From Halorussus amylolyticus (lineage in GTDB: Archaea; Halobacteriota; Halobacteria; Halobacteriales; Haladaptataceae), in the NCBI RefSeq assembly GCF_004143485.2, contig NZ_ML974133.1:1-64000 (forward strand): a stretch of 64,000 bases of DNA, read 5' to 3'. Position 1 is the stretch's first letter, and each line of letters opens with the position of its first letter. The notes below the pieces were generated by a model. It made no database searches, was not told where the DNA came from, and saw only the letters and a list, made by a program, of their open reading frames with translations. Shown here in pieces: positions 33,739 to 43,384 of the stretch. Position numbers and translations under genes: made by a program.

Positions 33739-35049
33739 CTATTCGGCCTCCGTGCTCAGAATCTCGTAGATGGCGTCGGTCACGTCGTCGGGACCGTTGA
33801 CGTAGCTGACCGCCACCGCCTCCGAGTCGCCGAAGTGCTCGTCCACCTCCTCGGCGTGTGTCGCGTTGATGGCCTTTCCGTCCGGTTGGGTCTCGACGTA
33901 GGCGTGGAGGTTCGCGGGAATCTCCTCCATCTTGGGGATGACGTTCTCGCTCGTGTCGTTCCGGGAGTTCTCGCTGTCGCCCGCCGCGAACACGTAGCGG
34001 TTCCACTCGGCCCACGGGTATCGCTCGTCCAGAATCGCGGCGGCGAGTTCGTACGCCGACGAGATTTTGGTGCCGCCGCCCGACCGAATGCCGAAGAATT
34101 CGTCGCGTTCGACCTCCCACGCCTCTGCGTCGTGGGCGATGTAGACGAACTCCGCGTTGTCGTACTTGCCGGTCAGATACCAGTCGAGCGGCGTGAAGGT
34201 GCGCTCGACCAGTTCGCGCTTCTGCTCGCGCATCGACCCCGACACGTCGCGGATATTGACGACTACGACGTTCTTCTCGCGCTCCTCCACGATTTCCGGG
34301 TAGCGGTAGCGCTCGTCCTCGCGCCGGAACGGGACGTGGCGGATGCCCTCCTCCTTTATCTTCTGGGCGGCGCTCCGGTGGCGGGTGTTCTCCTGCATCT
34401 CGTCGATGCTCGCCCACGTGGTGCGCTCGTCGGCCGGAATCGCGTCGTACTGCTCGTCGAGCCAGTGCTTCGAGACGTTGATGTTCTCCTCGCGCGCCCA
34501 CTCGAACGCGCGGTCGGGACCCCACCCCTCGATTTTGAGCGCCTCTTTGACGTACTCGGGGTCGAAGTCCATCGCGAGCTTTCGTTTCAGCCCCTCCTTG
34601 AACATCCGCTCGAAGTCGAGCGTGCTGTCGGGACCGCTCCGGGTCATGTCGGTGAAGTCGCCCTCCTTCTCCTCGATGACCTCCTTGCCCTTCGGCTCTA
34701 AATCGAGGCCGAGTTCGTCGTCCAACTCTTGGGCGAACTCCTCGGGGTCCATCTCGTAGTAGTCGTGGTCGCCGCCCTCCTCGCCGGGTTCGTCGCCGTC
34801 GTCGCCGTCGTCTCCCGGTTGCGGTTGAGGCTGGCCCACCGGGTCGCCCACGTCGGGGTCGCCCTGACCGATACCGCCCTTGTCGAGGCGGTCGTAGGCG
34901 AACTCCGGAAGGTCCACGATTTTGATGGGAATCCGTATCTCGTCCGGGAGGCTTTGTCCCAAATCGCCGTACTGGATGAAGTCCGCGAGGTCTTCGCGCT
35001 TCTCCTCGCCGACTTCGCGGTAGCGTTCGAGGTCCTCTCTCAGTCCCAT
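33739..35049 (-). CDS. YhbH/YeaH family (DUF444) von Willebrand A-like protein
   Basis: 436 residues from ATG 35049, chosen because it is the usual N-terminal start ([21 protein letters not shown]) and it overlaps the upstream prkA2 stop by 10 bases. Signatures: an Asp/Gly/Pro-rich loop around 85-115, [28 protein letters not shown], and the vWA-like [14 protein letters not shown] carrying a MIDAS-type DxSxS. The family is always encoded next to PrkA kinases and SpoVR. It may be a phosphorylation target or scaffold; the mechanism is unknown. Confidence 0.93.
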   Translation of the reverse strand: MGLREDLERYREVGEEKREDLADFIQYGDLGQSLPDEIRIPIKIVDLPEFAYDRLDKGGIGQGDPDVGDPVGQPQPQPGDDGDDGDEPGEEGGDHDYYEMDPEEFAQELDDELGLDLEPKGKEVIEEKEGDFTDMTRSGPDSTLDFERMFKEGLKRKLAMDFDPEYVKEALKIEGWGPDRAFEWAREENINVSKHWLDEQYDAIPADERTTWASIDEMQENTRHRSAAQKIKEEGIRHVPFRREDERYRYPEIVEEREKNVVVVNIRDVSGSMREQKRELVERTFTPLDWYLTGKYDNAEFVYIAHDAEAWEVERDEFFGIRSGGGTKISSAYELAAAILDERYPWAEWNRYVFAAGDSENSRNDTSENVIPKMEEIPANLHAYVETQPDGKAINATHAEEVDEHFGDSEAVAVSYVNGPDDVTDAIYEILSTEAE

Positions 35050-37418
35050 TTGTAGCTCACCTGACTCATGACGTGTTGGCTCGTCAGTTCGGCCGACGCC
35101 TCGGAGTACCCGAACATCTCGACCAGATTCTCGATGGTTTCGGCCTTCACCGTGGCCGTCTCGGTGTCGCTCGGCGGGTCCGACCACTGCGAGGGGTCGA
35201 AGTCCTCGTACACGCGGCGCACGTCGTCCCAGTCGTAGTTCGCCAGCACCGTCTTGATGATGGGAATCTCCTTCGGGTCGATGTCGCTCACCTGGAAGTC
35301 GTCGTTCCGGTTCTCCCACGCGTGGCGATTCAGCGCGGTGATGACCTTGTTACGCCGGAACTCCTCGACCGCGGGCGCGGGGTCGTGTTCGCTCCCGTAG
35401 CTCTCGGGCGAGAATCGCCCGAGGTGCTCGGTCTCGAACACCTTCATCTTGAGCGCGTCGGGTTCGATTTCGTCGCCCCGGTCGTTCACGACCGTCTCGT
35501 CGGTCGCCCACGCGTAGACGTGTTCGATGTACTCCTCGACCGTCTCCTCGTCCACGCGCTTGTCGGCCATGATGGCGTCGAGAACGTCCTCCTCTTGACA
35601 CTGGAAGATGTAGTTTTTCACCGGGACGAGCCGATTCTCGTACTCGGTTCGCTCGGCCGTCGAGAAGACGGGTGCGCCGGACAGGCCTTCGGCCATCGCG
35701 TTGAGGAGGTCGCGGGGCATCACGACCTCCTCGACCGCGTACTCGGCGTGGGCGCGGTCGCTCTCCTCGTTGAGGAGGTCGGCGAGGGTGTCGCGGGTGT
35801 AGGTCACCGGGATGCCCTGGTCGCCGTCGTCGCCGCCGTCGCCGAAGTCGAAGTCGTCCTTGTCGAGGCGGTCGTCGCCGTCGAGCAGGTAGCCCCGGTC
35901 GAACAGCATCGCCTTGTCCACGAGGTCGAGACCCGCGGGCACGTCGTCGCCGTCGAGTCGGGTCACGACGCTGTATAGCGCGGCGGCCTCGACGGCGTGG
36001 GGCGCGATTTCCCGGCGGGAGACGCCGTCGGTGTCGTCGTTTCGGACCTGCACCGACAGGGGTTCGCGGATGCGATTTTCGAGTTCGTCGTAACTCTCGG
36101 CGCGCCACACGTCGGTCTCGTTGGTGAGTTCCCGCCGGATGAGTTCGGCTTCGAGGCTCACGTTCGTGAGGTAGGTGAAACTCCGGCGGTCGAGGCGGCG
36201 CTTCAGGGCTTTGAGCGGGTCCTTGCCGCCGGCCTCGGCGTGCTGATTAAGTTGGGATTCCAAGTCGGGGTTCGAGATGATGACCAACTGGGTGTCGATG
36301 TCCATCTGGATGCCCTTGTCGAGTTTCACGGTCTGCTCGTCGGGCACGTTCAGGAGTTTCTGGAGCAGGTCGGCGTGCTGGGCGGCGTCCTCCACCACCG
36401 TCAGCAGGCCGTTGCCCTGCGAGAGAACCCCGTCGTAGCTGAACGCCTGGGGGTTCTTGCGCCCGCGCGAATCGAGCTCCTGTAGCATCCCACGCATCCA
36501 CGACCCCACGAGTCGCTCCTTGGGCGGTCCGGCGTCCTCCGAGTGGAGGACGCCGATTCCCTGTCCGATATCCACGACGTAGTTCTTGACCCGGAGATGG
36601 TTCGGGTCCGTGATGGCCGAGAACAGGTCGTCCTCGCCCATCCGACGGTACTGCTCTTCGAGGTAGTCGTACGCCTCGCGGCTGAACGGGTCGAGTTCGC
36701 TATCGACTCGCACGTCGATGTGGTCGTCGAGGCGGTCGTTCATCTCGGTCAGAATCCGGTCGCGGACCTCGGGGGGAAACACCGTGAGCGGGTTCGACTG
36801 GACCGGACTCGCGAACCAGTTCTCCTCGTCGGCGACCGCGCGGTCGTCGCCGTACGAGAGGCTCCGACCGCCGCTCGCGCTCGCGATGTTCCACTCCATC
36901 GTGTACCGGCGGCCGTCCTCGGTCTTCGAGTACTCGCGGAGTCCGTTCACGAGACACCGCTTCAGTTCGGACTTGCCGGTCGCCGTCGGGCCGTCGAACC
37001 AGATTATCTTCTCGCCCTTGCCGCGCTCGGCCGCGATAGAGCGCAAGTCGTCAACGAAGGCGTTGAGAACTTCGGTGTTCCCGAGGACGGCGTGTTCGCC
37101 GTCGTTGGCCGGGTCGTCGAAGAAGCGATAGCGCTCTTTCTCCTCGCCCTCCTCGACCACGGTTCGGGTGCCCATCGACTCGATGGCGTCGAGGAGGTAC
37201 TTGCTCGCGTGGGCGGCGACGGTCGGGTTCTCGAACGCTCCCTCGACGTACTCCGCGAGGCTCATCGGCTCTTCGTAAGTCTCGCGGAGTTCGCGGTCGG
37301 CGTCCTCGATGAACGCCTCGCCGGACGGGGCGTCCTCGCGACCCGGAGCGTTCTCGCGGGAGCGGGCGTCCTCGCCCGACGACGAACGCCGCGAGCGGTC
37401 GTCGTGGCCGGTCGCCAC
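35040..37418 (-). CDS. PrkA-family ATPase/kinase, second paralogue
   Basis: 792 residues from GTG 37418. An acidic, low-complexity N-terminus (about 1-35) precedes the PrkA AAA domain. The P-loop reads [14 protein letters not shown] (about 142-155) instead of the GPVGSGKS type in the upstream paralogue, and a Walker-B-like VVIISNPD is seen mid-protein. The C-terminal third has the PrkA kinase-like helical region with [11 protein letters not shown] and [10 protein letters not shown]. It follows prkA by two bases. The two paralogues share family architecture but little identity outside the AAA core, so they probably form a hetero-complex or have split roles. Confidence 0.88.
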   Translation of the reverse strand: MATGHDDRSRRSSSGEDARSRENAPGREDAPSGEAFIEDADRELRETYEEPMSLAEYVEGAFENPTVAAHASKYLLDAIESMGTRTVVEEGEEKERYRFFDDPANDGEHAVLGNTEVLNAFVDDLRSIAAERGKGEKIIWFDGPTATGKSELKRCLVNGLREYSKTEDGRRYTMEWNIASASGGRSLSYGDDRAVADEENWFASPVQSNPLTVFPPEVRDRILTEMNDRLDDHIDVRVDSELDPFSREAYDYLEEQYRRMGEDDLFSAITDPNHLRVKNYVVDIGQGIGVLHSEDAGPPKERLVGSWMRGMLQELDSRGRKNPQAFSYDGVLSQGNGLLTVVEDAAQHADLLQKLLNVPDEQTVKLDKGIQMDIDTQLVIISNPDLESQLNQHAEAGGKDPLKALKRRLDRRSFTYLTNVSLEAELIRRELTNETDVWRAESYDELENRIREPLSVQVRNDDTDGVSRREIAPHAVEAAALYSVVTRLDGDDVPAGLDLVDKAMLFDRGYLLDGDDRLDKDDFDFGDGGDDGDQGIPVTYTRDTLADLLNEESDRAHAEYAVEEVVMPRDLLNAMAEGLSGAPVFSTAERTEYENRLVPVKNYIFQCQEEDVLDAIMADKRVDEETVEEYIEHVYAWATDETVVNDRGDEIEPDALKMKVFETEHLGRFSPESYGSEHDPAPAVEEFRRNKVITALNRHAWENRNDDFQVSDIDPKEIPIIKTVLANYDWDDVRRVYEDFDPSQWSDPPSDTETATVKAETIENLVEMFGYSEASAELTSQHVMSQVSYKWD

Positions 37419-37420
37419 GA

Positions 37421-39484
37421 TTAGTCCTCCATTTCCGCGCGGGCGACCTCGGCCCCGGCGAATTCGAGCACCTCCTTGGCGCCCTCACGCGAGTAACCCT
37501 GGTCGATGAGCGCGTCTATCCACGCGTTCTGTTCGTCGTCGTCCATCTCGTTGGCCGACACCAACGCGCTGAAGTTGATGTTGTGCTTCTTGTCCTCCCA
37601 GAGTTTGCGCTCCAGCGCGCGTCGGAGCCGGTCGTTGTCCTGCGGGTCGAACGGCGAGCCTTCGCGGGCGCGACGGGAGACCCAATTGCTCACTTCCTGA
37701 CGGAAGTCGTTCTTCCGGTCGCGCGGGATGTCGAGTTTCTCCTCGACCGCCCGGAGGAAGCTCTCGTCGGGTTCCTGTTCGCGGCCCGTGAGCGAGTCCT
37801 CGACGGTGTCGTCGTCGATGTACGCCATGACGTGGTCCATGTACTTCTCGCCTTGGCGCTGTATCTCCTCGATGTCGTAGGCGAGCGCGTGGCGCACGTC
37901 CTCGATGGCGCGGTCCTTGTACTCCTCGCGCACCATTTCGAGGTAGCGGTAGTACGTCTCGAAGTTCTCCTCCGGAATCGAGCCGTGGTTTTCGAGGTTC
38001 TCCTCGAAGTGATTGAACACCGAGAGGGGGCTGAGGAAGCCCCTGTCGCGGTGGGTGGAGTTCATGATGGCCTCCGCGATTTCGTCGCCGATGAACCGTG
38101 CCGAAACGCCCTCCATGCCCTCGCCGATATCGGCGTTCTCCTCGCCCTCCTCGCGGAGCTTCTTCACGTCGATGTCGTCGGCCTCCTCGCTCTCGCCGTT
38201 GTACGCTTTCGCCTTCTGCATCAGGCCGACCATCTCGGAATCCGGTTCCTCGATTCGGGTGAGGACGCCGAACAGTCCGGCCATTTCGAGCGCGTGGGGT
38301 TCGATGTGAACGTCGGGAACGTCGGCGTTGCCCAGCATCTTCCGGTAGATTTGGGCCTCCTCGTCGTATTCGAGGACGTACGGGAAGTCGATGCGCTTGG
38401 TCCGGTCGTTGAACGCCTCCATCTTCTCGTCGCCCTTCTTGTCGCGGTACTCGGGCATGTTCGTCCGGCCCACGATGACCTGGTCGATGTCGATTCGGGG
38501 ATTGTTCTTCGGCTTGATGGTCTGTTCCTGCGTGGCGTGGAGGAAGTCGTACAGGAACTCCCGCTGGAGTTTGAGCAGTTCCTCGCCCGAGAAGATGCCC
38601 CGGTTCGCGTTACAGAACGCGCCCGAGTAGTCGAACGCCCGCGGGTCGGACTCGCCGTAGATGGCGATTTTCGAGTAGTTCACGTCGCCGGTCAGTTCGG
38701 TCTCGTCCTGATTCTTCTTGTCCTTGGGTTCGAACGTCTCGACGGCTTGGCGCTTGTTCTCGTCGGCGGTCAGCCGGATGATTTCGACGTGATTTTCGAG
38801 GACCTGCTGGATATCGTCGTCGTAGTGCGCGAGGAGTTCGTCCATGTAGAACGCCGACGCGGGGTCGAGGCTCTGCTCGTTCTTGATGGTGTACGGCGCG
38901 TCGAGGCGCTCGTTCAGGTCGTCGATGACCCGCTGGCGCTGTTCGACCGGGAGCAACACGAGGGGGTCTTGATTCATCGGCGACCGAACCACGTCGTCGG
39001 CAGGGTCTTGGTCGTGAATCACGTCGCAGAGGTTCGTCCACCGGTAGGTGTACATCCGGCCCTCGTCGCGGAGGGTGTAGTCCTCGAAGTACTTGCGGAC
39101 CTGCCGGTCGAAGTCGGATTTCCCGGACCCCACGGGACCGAGCAGGAGTTTGATGCGCTTTTCGGGGCCGAGACCCCGCGCGCCCGACTTGACCTTGTTG
39201 ACGAACTCGTGCATCGCGCGGTGTATCTCGTGGCCGTAGAAGGTGTTCTCGCCGTCGTGGAGCGGGTCTTCGGAGGCGAGCAGGTACTCGACGACTCCGG
39301 CGTCCTCGTCGTACTCGGTGCCGTAGTAGTCGAACATGTCGGCGACTCGCTGGTGGGCGTTGCGGGCCACCTTCGGGTCGGCGTACACCTCGTCGAGATA
39401 CCAGTCGAACGACTTGATTTCCCGGAGGTCTTCGGGCATCGATTCTTGGTAGCGCTGGCTGAGTTCTTCGAGTGTTTCCGTCAT
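37421..39484 (-). CDS. prkA: PrkA family serine protein kinase
   Basis: 687 residues from ATG 39484; the frame from 39526 adds an unlikely 14-residue lead. N-terminal LSQRYQESMPEDLREIKSFDWYLDEVYADP and the AAA P-loop LLLGPVGSGKSDFDRQVRKYF match PrkA (E. coli YeaG, B. subtilis PrkA). Further motifs: YTYRWTNLCDVIHDQ, SPMNQDPLVLLP, GAFCNANRGIFSGEELLK, VIVGRTNMPEY and a C-terminal PrkA kinase domain (about 430-640). In bacteria it is a stress/starvation kinase or AAA protease. First gene of the operon prkA-prkA2-yhbH-spoVR. Confidence 0.95.
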   Translation of the reverse strand: MTETLEELSQRYQESMPEDLREIKSFDWYLDEVYADPKVARNAHQRVADMFDYYGTEYDEDAGVVEYLLASEDPLHDGENTFYGHEIHRAMHEFVNKVKSGARGLGPEKRIKLLLGPVGSGKSDFDRQVRKYFEDYTLRDEGRMYTYRWTNLCDVIHDQDPADDVVRSPMNQDPLVLLPVEQRQRVIDDLNERLDAPYTIKNEQSLDPASAFYMDELLAHYDDDIQQVLENHVEIIRLTADENKRQAVETFEPKDKKNQDETELTGDVNYSKIAIYGESDPRAFDYSGAFCNANRGIFSGEELLKLQREFLYDFLHATQEQTIKPKNNPRIDIDQVIVGRTNMPEYRDKKGDEKMEAFNDRTKRIDFPYVLEYDEEAQIYRKMLGNADVPDVHIEPHALEMAGLFGVLTRIEEPDSEMVGLMQKAKAYNGESEEADDIDVKKLREEGEENADIGEGMEGVSARFIGDEIAEAIMNSTHRDRGFLSPLSVFNHFEENLENHGSIPEENFETYYRYLEMVREEYKDRAIEDVRHALAYDIEEIQRQGEKYMDHVMAYIDDDTVEDSLTGREQEPDESFLRAVEEKLDIPRDRKNDFRQEVSNWVSRRAREGSPFDPQDNDRLRRALERKLWEDKKHNINFSALVSANEMDDDEQNAWIDALIDQGYSREGAKEVLEFAGAEVARAEMED

Positions 39485-40101
39485 TGTATCACGTTTGTTC
39501 GGTGGGAGAGCGGAGACAGAACGCAAGATAGCGACCGAATTCGCGGTCGGAATATGTGGTGGTTCCGCACGTACTAATGGTTGACGGCCCGACGAAACAC
39601 GGAGTTCGCCCCGGACCCGTGGCTATGTGTGCCATGATTTTCATCCCGGACTTTCGCGCGACCCTGCCACCCAGCAGGGCACCCTGTAGCTGGCCGTTCA
39701 TGTGCGTGCCATCCCCACTCCATTCACTGCGGCCAGACGGCAGAGGGCGACTAAATCGGTCGGACGTGAATGGGTTTTGGTAGGTGTTACCGTGTACCGT
39801 GTGGGTTACTACCACCGATACTATTTAATAGAAGACTTGAGAGAACATATATCTGTTGCTACAGTTCACACGCTATTTACGTTATGCCAACTCTATTGAA
39901 CCCGGTCGATTAACACGAGAGGCGGGCGTCGGTCGCGCGCGCCGAACCGGGCGTCTTCCGACCGAATCGCCTATTTAAATACACCATCGCGAAGAGCGAC
40001 CGACGCGCTCGCGTTCGGGGTTCTCGACCGCCGGAATCGAATCGCATCACGAGGTCGCACAGACCGCCAAGACCTTACCCCGCACCGTTCAACGCTCAGG
40101 T
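39485..40101. other. Long leader/intergenic region upstream of the prkA operon
   Basis: 617 bases without a supported gene. Minus-strand frames here are short and unlike known proteins. A TATA-like CTATTTAATAG (39831-39841) sits about 350 bases upstream of prkA and could give a long 5' leader; two stem-loops occur in it (CCCTGC/GCAGGG at 39662-39679 and TGGC/GCCA at 39620-39634). A second TATA-like TATTTAAATA near 39972 faces the DUF5820-like gene at 40102. Confidence 0.45.
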
Positions 40102-40524
40102 ATGACCGACGACGCCGTATCCGAGGACGGCCGCCCGGCCGACGGCCTTCCCGAGGGGTGGACCGTCTGGAACGACGAACCCGGCGGACGGCGAATCCTC
40201 GCGTACCGACCCGACGTGTTCGACACCGAACGGTTTCCCGCAGCGTGTCTCCCCACGCTGTTCATCGCTGCGGGCGCGCCGAACCGACCGCCGGGCGAGG
40301 CGGAAGTCACCACTCCGGACGTGTGGCGAGTCCAGTTCTTCCTCGAACCCGAGGTAGAGGTGACGAGCGCCCGGACGTACGACTCGCGCGAGGCCGCGCT
40401 CGACGCCGCGAGCGAACTCGCGGCGAAGTTCGCTCGCGGCGAACTGGACTACCGGGGCGCGTATCAAGTGCCTCGCGAGGCGTACCTCGACCGACTCGAC
40501 GAACTGACGGGACGAGGGGCTTAA
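40102..40524 (+). CDS. Small haloarchaeal protein, DUF5820-like
   Basis: 140-residue soluble acidic protein. The pattern LPEGWTVWNDE, GGRRILAYRPDVFDTERFPAACLPTL, and RGELDYRGAYQVPREAYLDRLDELTG recurs in haloarchaeal proteins I recall as DUF5820; the label is from memory. No metal or nucleotide-binding motif visible. Start ATG 40102. Followed by a UPF0179 gene 25 bases downstream on the same strand, so likely co-transcribed. Function unknown. Confidence 0.75.
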   Translation: MTDDAVSEDGRPADGLPEGWTVWNDEPGGRRILAYRPDVFDTERFPAACLPTLFIAAGAPNRPPGEAEVTTPDVWRVQFFLEPEVEVTSARTYDSREAALDAASELAAKFARGELDYRGAYQVPREAYLDRLDELTGRGA

Positions 40525-40549
40525 CCGCCCGGCCCGCGTACGACCGTCC

Positions 40550-40999
40550 ATGTCATCCATCACGCTCGTCGGGACCCGCCTCGCCGAACCCGGACAGGAG
40601 TTCGTCTACCGTGGCGAAGCCCCGGCCTGCGAGGGCTGTCCGTATCGAACGCAGTGTCTGAATCTCTCCGAGGGGGTGCGCTACCGCGTCACCGACGTTC
40701 GGGAGGGTGCCCAGACCTTAGACTGCGGCGTCCACGATACCGGCGTCTCGGCGGTCGAAGTCGAGACGGTCGGCACGAAGGCCAACATCCCCTCGAAGAA
40801 CGCCTACGCCGGAAGCAAGGCGAGTCTCGCGGGACCGTGTCCGCACACCGAGTGCCCGAGCCACGAGTACTGCGAACCGACCGGCGTCGAGTTCGACGAG
40901 GAGTATCGAATCGCCGAGAAACTGGGCGAACCACCCCACGACTACTGCATGCTCGACCGGGACCTGACGCTCGTGGAGTTCGCGGCCAGCGAGGAGTGA
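40550..40999 (+). CDS. UPF0179 family protein
   Basis: 149-residue archaeal protein of the UPF0179 family. Eleven or so cysteines are arranged in pairs, as in AC-EGC-PYRTQC, DCGVHD, GPCPHTECPSHEYCEP and YCMLD, suggesting zinc or iron-sulfur binding. No function is established. It begins MSSITLVGTRLAEPGQEFVYRG, the usual start of the family. Same strand and close to the DUF5820-like gene. Confidence 0.92.
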   Translation: MSSITLVGTRLAEPGQEFVYRGEAPACEGCPYRTQCLNLSEGVRYRVTDVREGAQTLDCGVHDTGVSAVEVETVGTKANIPSKNAYAGSKASLAGPCPHTECPSHEYCEPTGVEFDEEYRIAEKLGEPPHDYCMLDRDLTLVEFAASEE

Positions 41000-41114
41000 G
41001 CGGCTTTTTTAACGGCTCTCCGCACGTCTCGCTCGAATCGACCGCCAGACCGAAATCGAACACCCGACGGCGCGCAGGAAAAAGTTGTTTAGTCGGGGGG
41101 AACTACCGTAGGGT

Positions 41115-41840
41115 ATGATACCACTCGATGAGGCAGTGACCGCGCGCCTCGAATCCCACGGCGAGCGGTTCGAAGTGCTGGTAGACCCCGACGCCGCGCT
41201 CGCAATCAAGCGCGGCGAGTTCGACGGCGACTTGGAGGATGTCATCGCGGCCGAGGACGTGTTCGAGAACGCGAGCAGGGGCGACCGTCCGGCCGAAACC
41301 GCGCTGGAGGAGGTGTTCGGCACGACCGACCCGCTCGAAATCATCCCGGAGGTCATCGAGCGCGGGGAGATACAGATTACCGCCGAACAGCGCCGCGAGA
41401 TGCAGGAGCAGAAGCACAAGAATCTCATCAACCGCATCACGCGCAACGCGGTCAATCCCCAGATGGACAACGCCCCCCACCCGCCCGAGCGCATCGAGAG
41501 CGCGCTGGAGGAGACCGACTTCCGGGTGGACCCGATGGAACCGGTCGAAACGCAGGTGGACGACGCGCTCGAAGCCCTCCGGCCGGTCATCCCCATCCGA
41601 TTCGACGAGGTCACCATCGCGGTGCAGGTGCCCGCCGACTACGCCGGGAGCGCCCAGTCGAAGATTCGACAGTTCGGCGACCTCGAACGCGAGGAGTGGC
41701 AGAACGACGGGTCGTGGGTCGGCGTCCTGACGTTCCCCGCGGGGATGCAAAACGAGTTCTACGACCACGTAAACGAGATTACGAGCGGCGCGGCCGAGAC
41801 TCGCATCATCAAGGACGAGGACGACCTCAAGACGCGGTGA
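41115..41840 (+). CDS. Ribosome assembly factor SBDS (Sdo1 family)
   Basis: 241 residues with the three SBDS domains: N-terminal domain (about 1-85) with FEVLVDPDAALAIKRGE, a central helical domain (about 90-160) containing AEQRREMQEQKHKNLINRITRNAVNP, and a C-terminal ferredoxin-like domain (about 165-240) starting IPIRFDEVTIAVQVPADYAGSA. Acts in late large-subunit maturation with EF-2-like GTPase to release aIF6. Preceded by A+T-rich AAAAAGTTGTTTAG, likely promoter. The adjacent UPF0179 gene is on the same strand, 115 bases upstream. Confidence 0.96.
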   Translation: MIPLDEAVTARLESHGERFEVLVDPDAALAIKRGEFDGDLEDVIAAEDVFENASRGDRPAETALEEVFGTTDPLEIIPEVIERGEIQITAEQRREMQEQKHKNLINRITRNAVNPQMDNAPHPPERIESALEETDFRVDPMEPVETQVDDALEALRPVIPIRFDEVTIAVQVPADYAGSAQSKIRQFGDLEREEWQNDGSWVGVLTFPAGMQNEFYDHVNEITSGAAETRIIKDEDDLKTR

Positions 41841-41872
41841 CACCGTCCATACGTCGGCGAAACCGACCTCCT

Positions 41873-42958
41873 TCAGAGAGCTTCGTCGTCGAGGTCCTCG
41901 TCGCTCCGTTGAGTAAGGATGAACGGCCCAGAAGTAAGCGTTCGTTTGGCCACCGTCGCTGCTCGGAGGATATAGGCGGTCAAGACGACGAACGGTGCAA
42001 GAGCGATAGTGTACGCAACGCTGACGTACACGAGTAACGGTGAAATTGCGAACACGGTAACGTCGGGAATTAAATTCGCGTCCAACGCGAGCAGGACGTA
42101 GGAGGTGTACAGGATAGCTGGGAGCGAGACGTACAACAGAGTGCCCGAGAGGTTCGAGAGTTCCCGTTTGAAGTACAGTGATTTGAAGAACTCTCGGCCC
42201 GTGGCGAAAAATTCCAGGATGTCCACCAGTTCGTCGAACGGTTCGCGTCCCTCGTCGGATAGCGCGTCACCGTACTCCGACTGGAGTCGACGGGCGGCAT
42301 ATATCTGCCACGAGTAGTTGTAGTTCAACCCTACCTTGAGTACGTTGAAAGTTCCGAACGTCGCGTCTTCTAGAGTATCGGTTGCCTGTTCCGTGTCCGC
42401 CATGATGCGCTCGACGTACTCGTTGACCGCCTCTTTGAACTGCTCCTCCTCGCTTTGGTCAGCAATTTCGGATAGCTGGGTTGCCTTCGACTGAATTGTA
42501 TCGATGATAATCTGGAGGAACGCCGCGGGTTTCGCCGGGCTGACGCCTGAGCCAGTCAAATCTTCGAGGTCTCTGCGAAACGTGAGAGACTCGTCCACGC
42601 GTTCGCGCTTGTTACCGATAGAGCCGAGTTCCTCCGAAAGAACTATAGAATTAATCGACACGACTATTGACACGAGCAGTATAATCCCCGATAGAAGCGT
42701 GCTGAAGAGCGTCTGTACGGTGTTCGTCTCGGTGAGAAGTTGTCTCACTTCGAACGGCCAAATCGTCCCGAGAGTTGTAAGCGCCACTGCGACCAGGAGA
42801 AGAATCGTGAAACTGACCTTCCACCTCTCACCGTCTAGCAGGACCCAACGTTTTACCGGATGTTCGCCGGGGTCAATGAGCCTCGATTCGAGTTCCTCAG
42901 TGCCGCTCTGGAGTGCCTCGCTTCCTTTTTCGGCAATCTCGGAGTCTGAGAGGTCCAT
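41873..42958 (-). CDS. Haloarchaeal membrane protein, unknown function
   Basis: 361 residues. Two N-terminal transmembrane helices (about 48-70 and 85-112), a long soluble helical region (about 120-240) with KATQLSEIADQSEEEQFKEAVNEYVE, and two C-terminal helices (about 268-290 and 300-340). It has no motif I can name. Codon use is less G+C-biased than its neighbours (more A/T in third positions), which hints at a more recent arrival or relaxed selection. Alone on the minus strand between SBDS and FUN14. Confidence 0.75.
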   Translation of the reverse strand: MDLSDSEIAEKGSEALQSGTEELESRLIDPGEHPVKRWVLLDGERWKVSFTILLLVAVALTTLGTIWPFEVRQLLTETNTVQTLFSTLLSGIILLVSIVVSINSIVLSEELGSIGNKRERVDESLTFRRDLEDLTGSGVSPAKPAAFLQIIIDTIQSKATQLSEIADQSEEEQFKEAVNEYVERIMADTEQATDTLEDATFGTFNVLKVGLNYNYSWQIYAARRLQSEYGDALSDEGREPFDELVDILEFFATGREFFKSLYFKRELSNLSGTLLYVSLPAILYTSYVLLALDANLIPDVTVFAISPLLVYVSVAYTIALAPFVVLTAYILRAATVAKRTLTSGPFILTQRSDEDLDDEAL

Positions 42959-43063
42959 CGTCCAGCAACTCTCGACACCTTGCCGTTTTGCTATTGCGGC
43001 CAGTTAGTCGGGTGTTTCGTCGCGATTCGTTCGCCCTTTAGAAGCGATGGACGGAGTGATTCG

Positions 43064-43384
43064 TTACCCCTTCCGGAAGCCGACGAGGAAGCCGCCCGTG
43101 AACCCGGCACCTATGGAGAGCGTCGAGAGGATGCTCGTCACCCACGACGGCGGTTGGCCGCCCTGGGCGGCCTCGCCGGTCTTGAGTATCCCGGCGCTGA
43201 GGCGGTCCCAATCGACCGTGAGGATGCCGCGCGATTCGAGGAACTTGAACAGCGCGAGTTCGATGCCGACGATGACCGCGAGAAGCTTCGCGATTTTCTT
43301 CGCGGCGAAGCCGATGACGGCACCGATGACGGCACCCGAACCGAATTCGAGGCCGAGTTGCTGCGGGTCCAGACCTACGTCCAT
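43064..43384 (-). CDS. FUN14 family membrane protein
   Basis: 106 residues with the FUN14-type arrangement: a Gly-rich first helix GSGAVIGAVIGFAAKKIAKLLAVIVG, a central amphipathic stretch, and a second glycine-rich helix pair SILSTLSIGAGFTGGFLVGFRKG. In eukaryotes FUNDC1 is a mitochondrial mitophagy receptor; the archaeal proteins have no known role and lack the LIR-bearing N-terminus. Confidence 0.9.
   Translation of the reverse strand: MDVGLDPQQLGLEFGSGAVIGAVIGFAAKKIAKLLAVIVGIELALFKFLESRGILTVDWDRLSAGILKTGEAAQGGQPPSWVTSILSTLSIGAGFTGGFLVGFRKG

Noticed and set aside
31434-33800. A 788-codon plus-strand frame opposite the spoVR-like gene
   Set aside because: Antisense to a strongly conserved family; composition is typical of a shadow frame.
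37583-39577. A 664-codon plus-strand frame opposite prkA
   Set aside because: Antisense to PrkA, whose P-loop and catalytic motifs are in the minus strand.
39600-39700. Cobalamin-riboswitch- or RNase P-like look of the minus strand (CGCGAAAGTCCGGG...)
   Set aside because: Only a few bases match either consensus. The B12 box is absent and so are the conserved RNase P core elements.
39489-39815. A 108-codon minus-strand frame directly upstream of prkA
   Set aside because: Composition is not acidic like the other proteins, there is no recognisable domain, and its end abuts prkA without a sensible start context.
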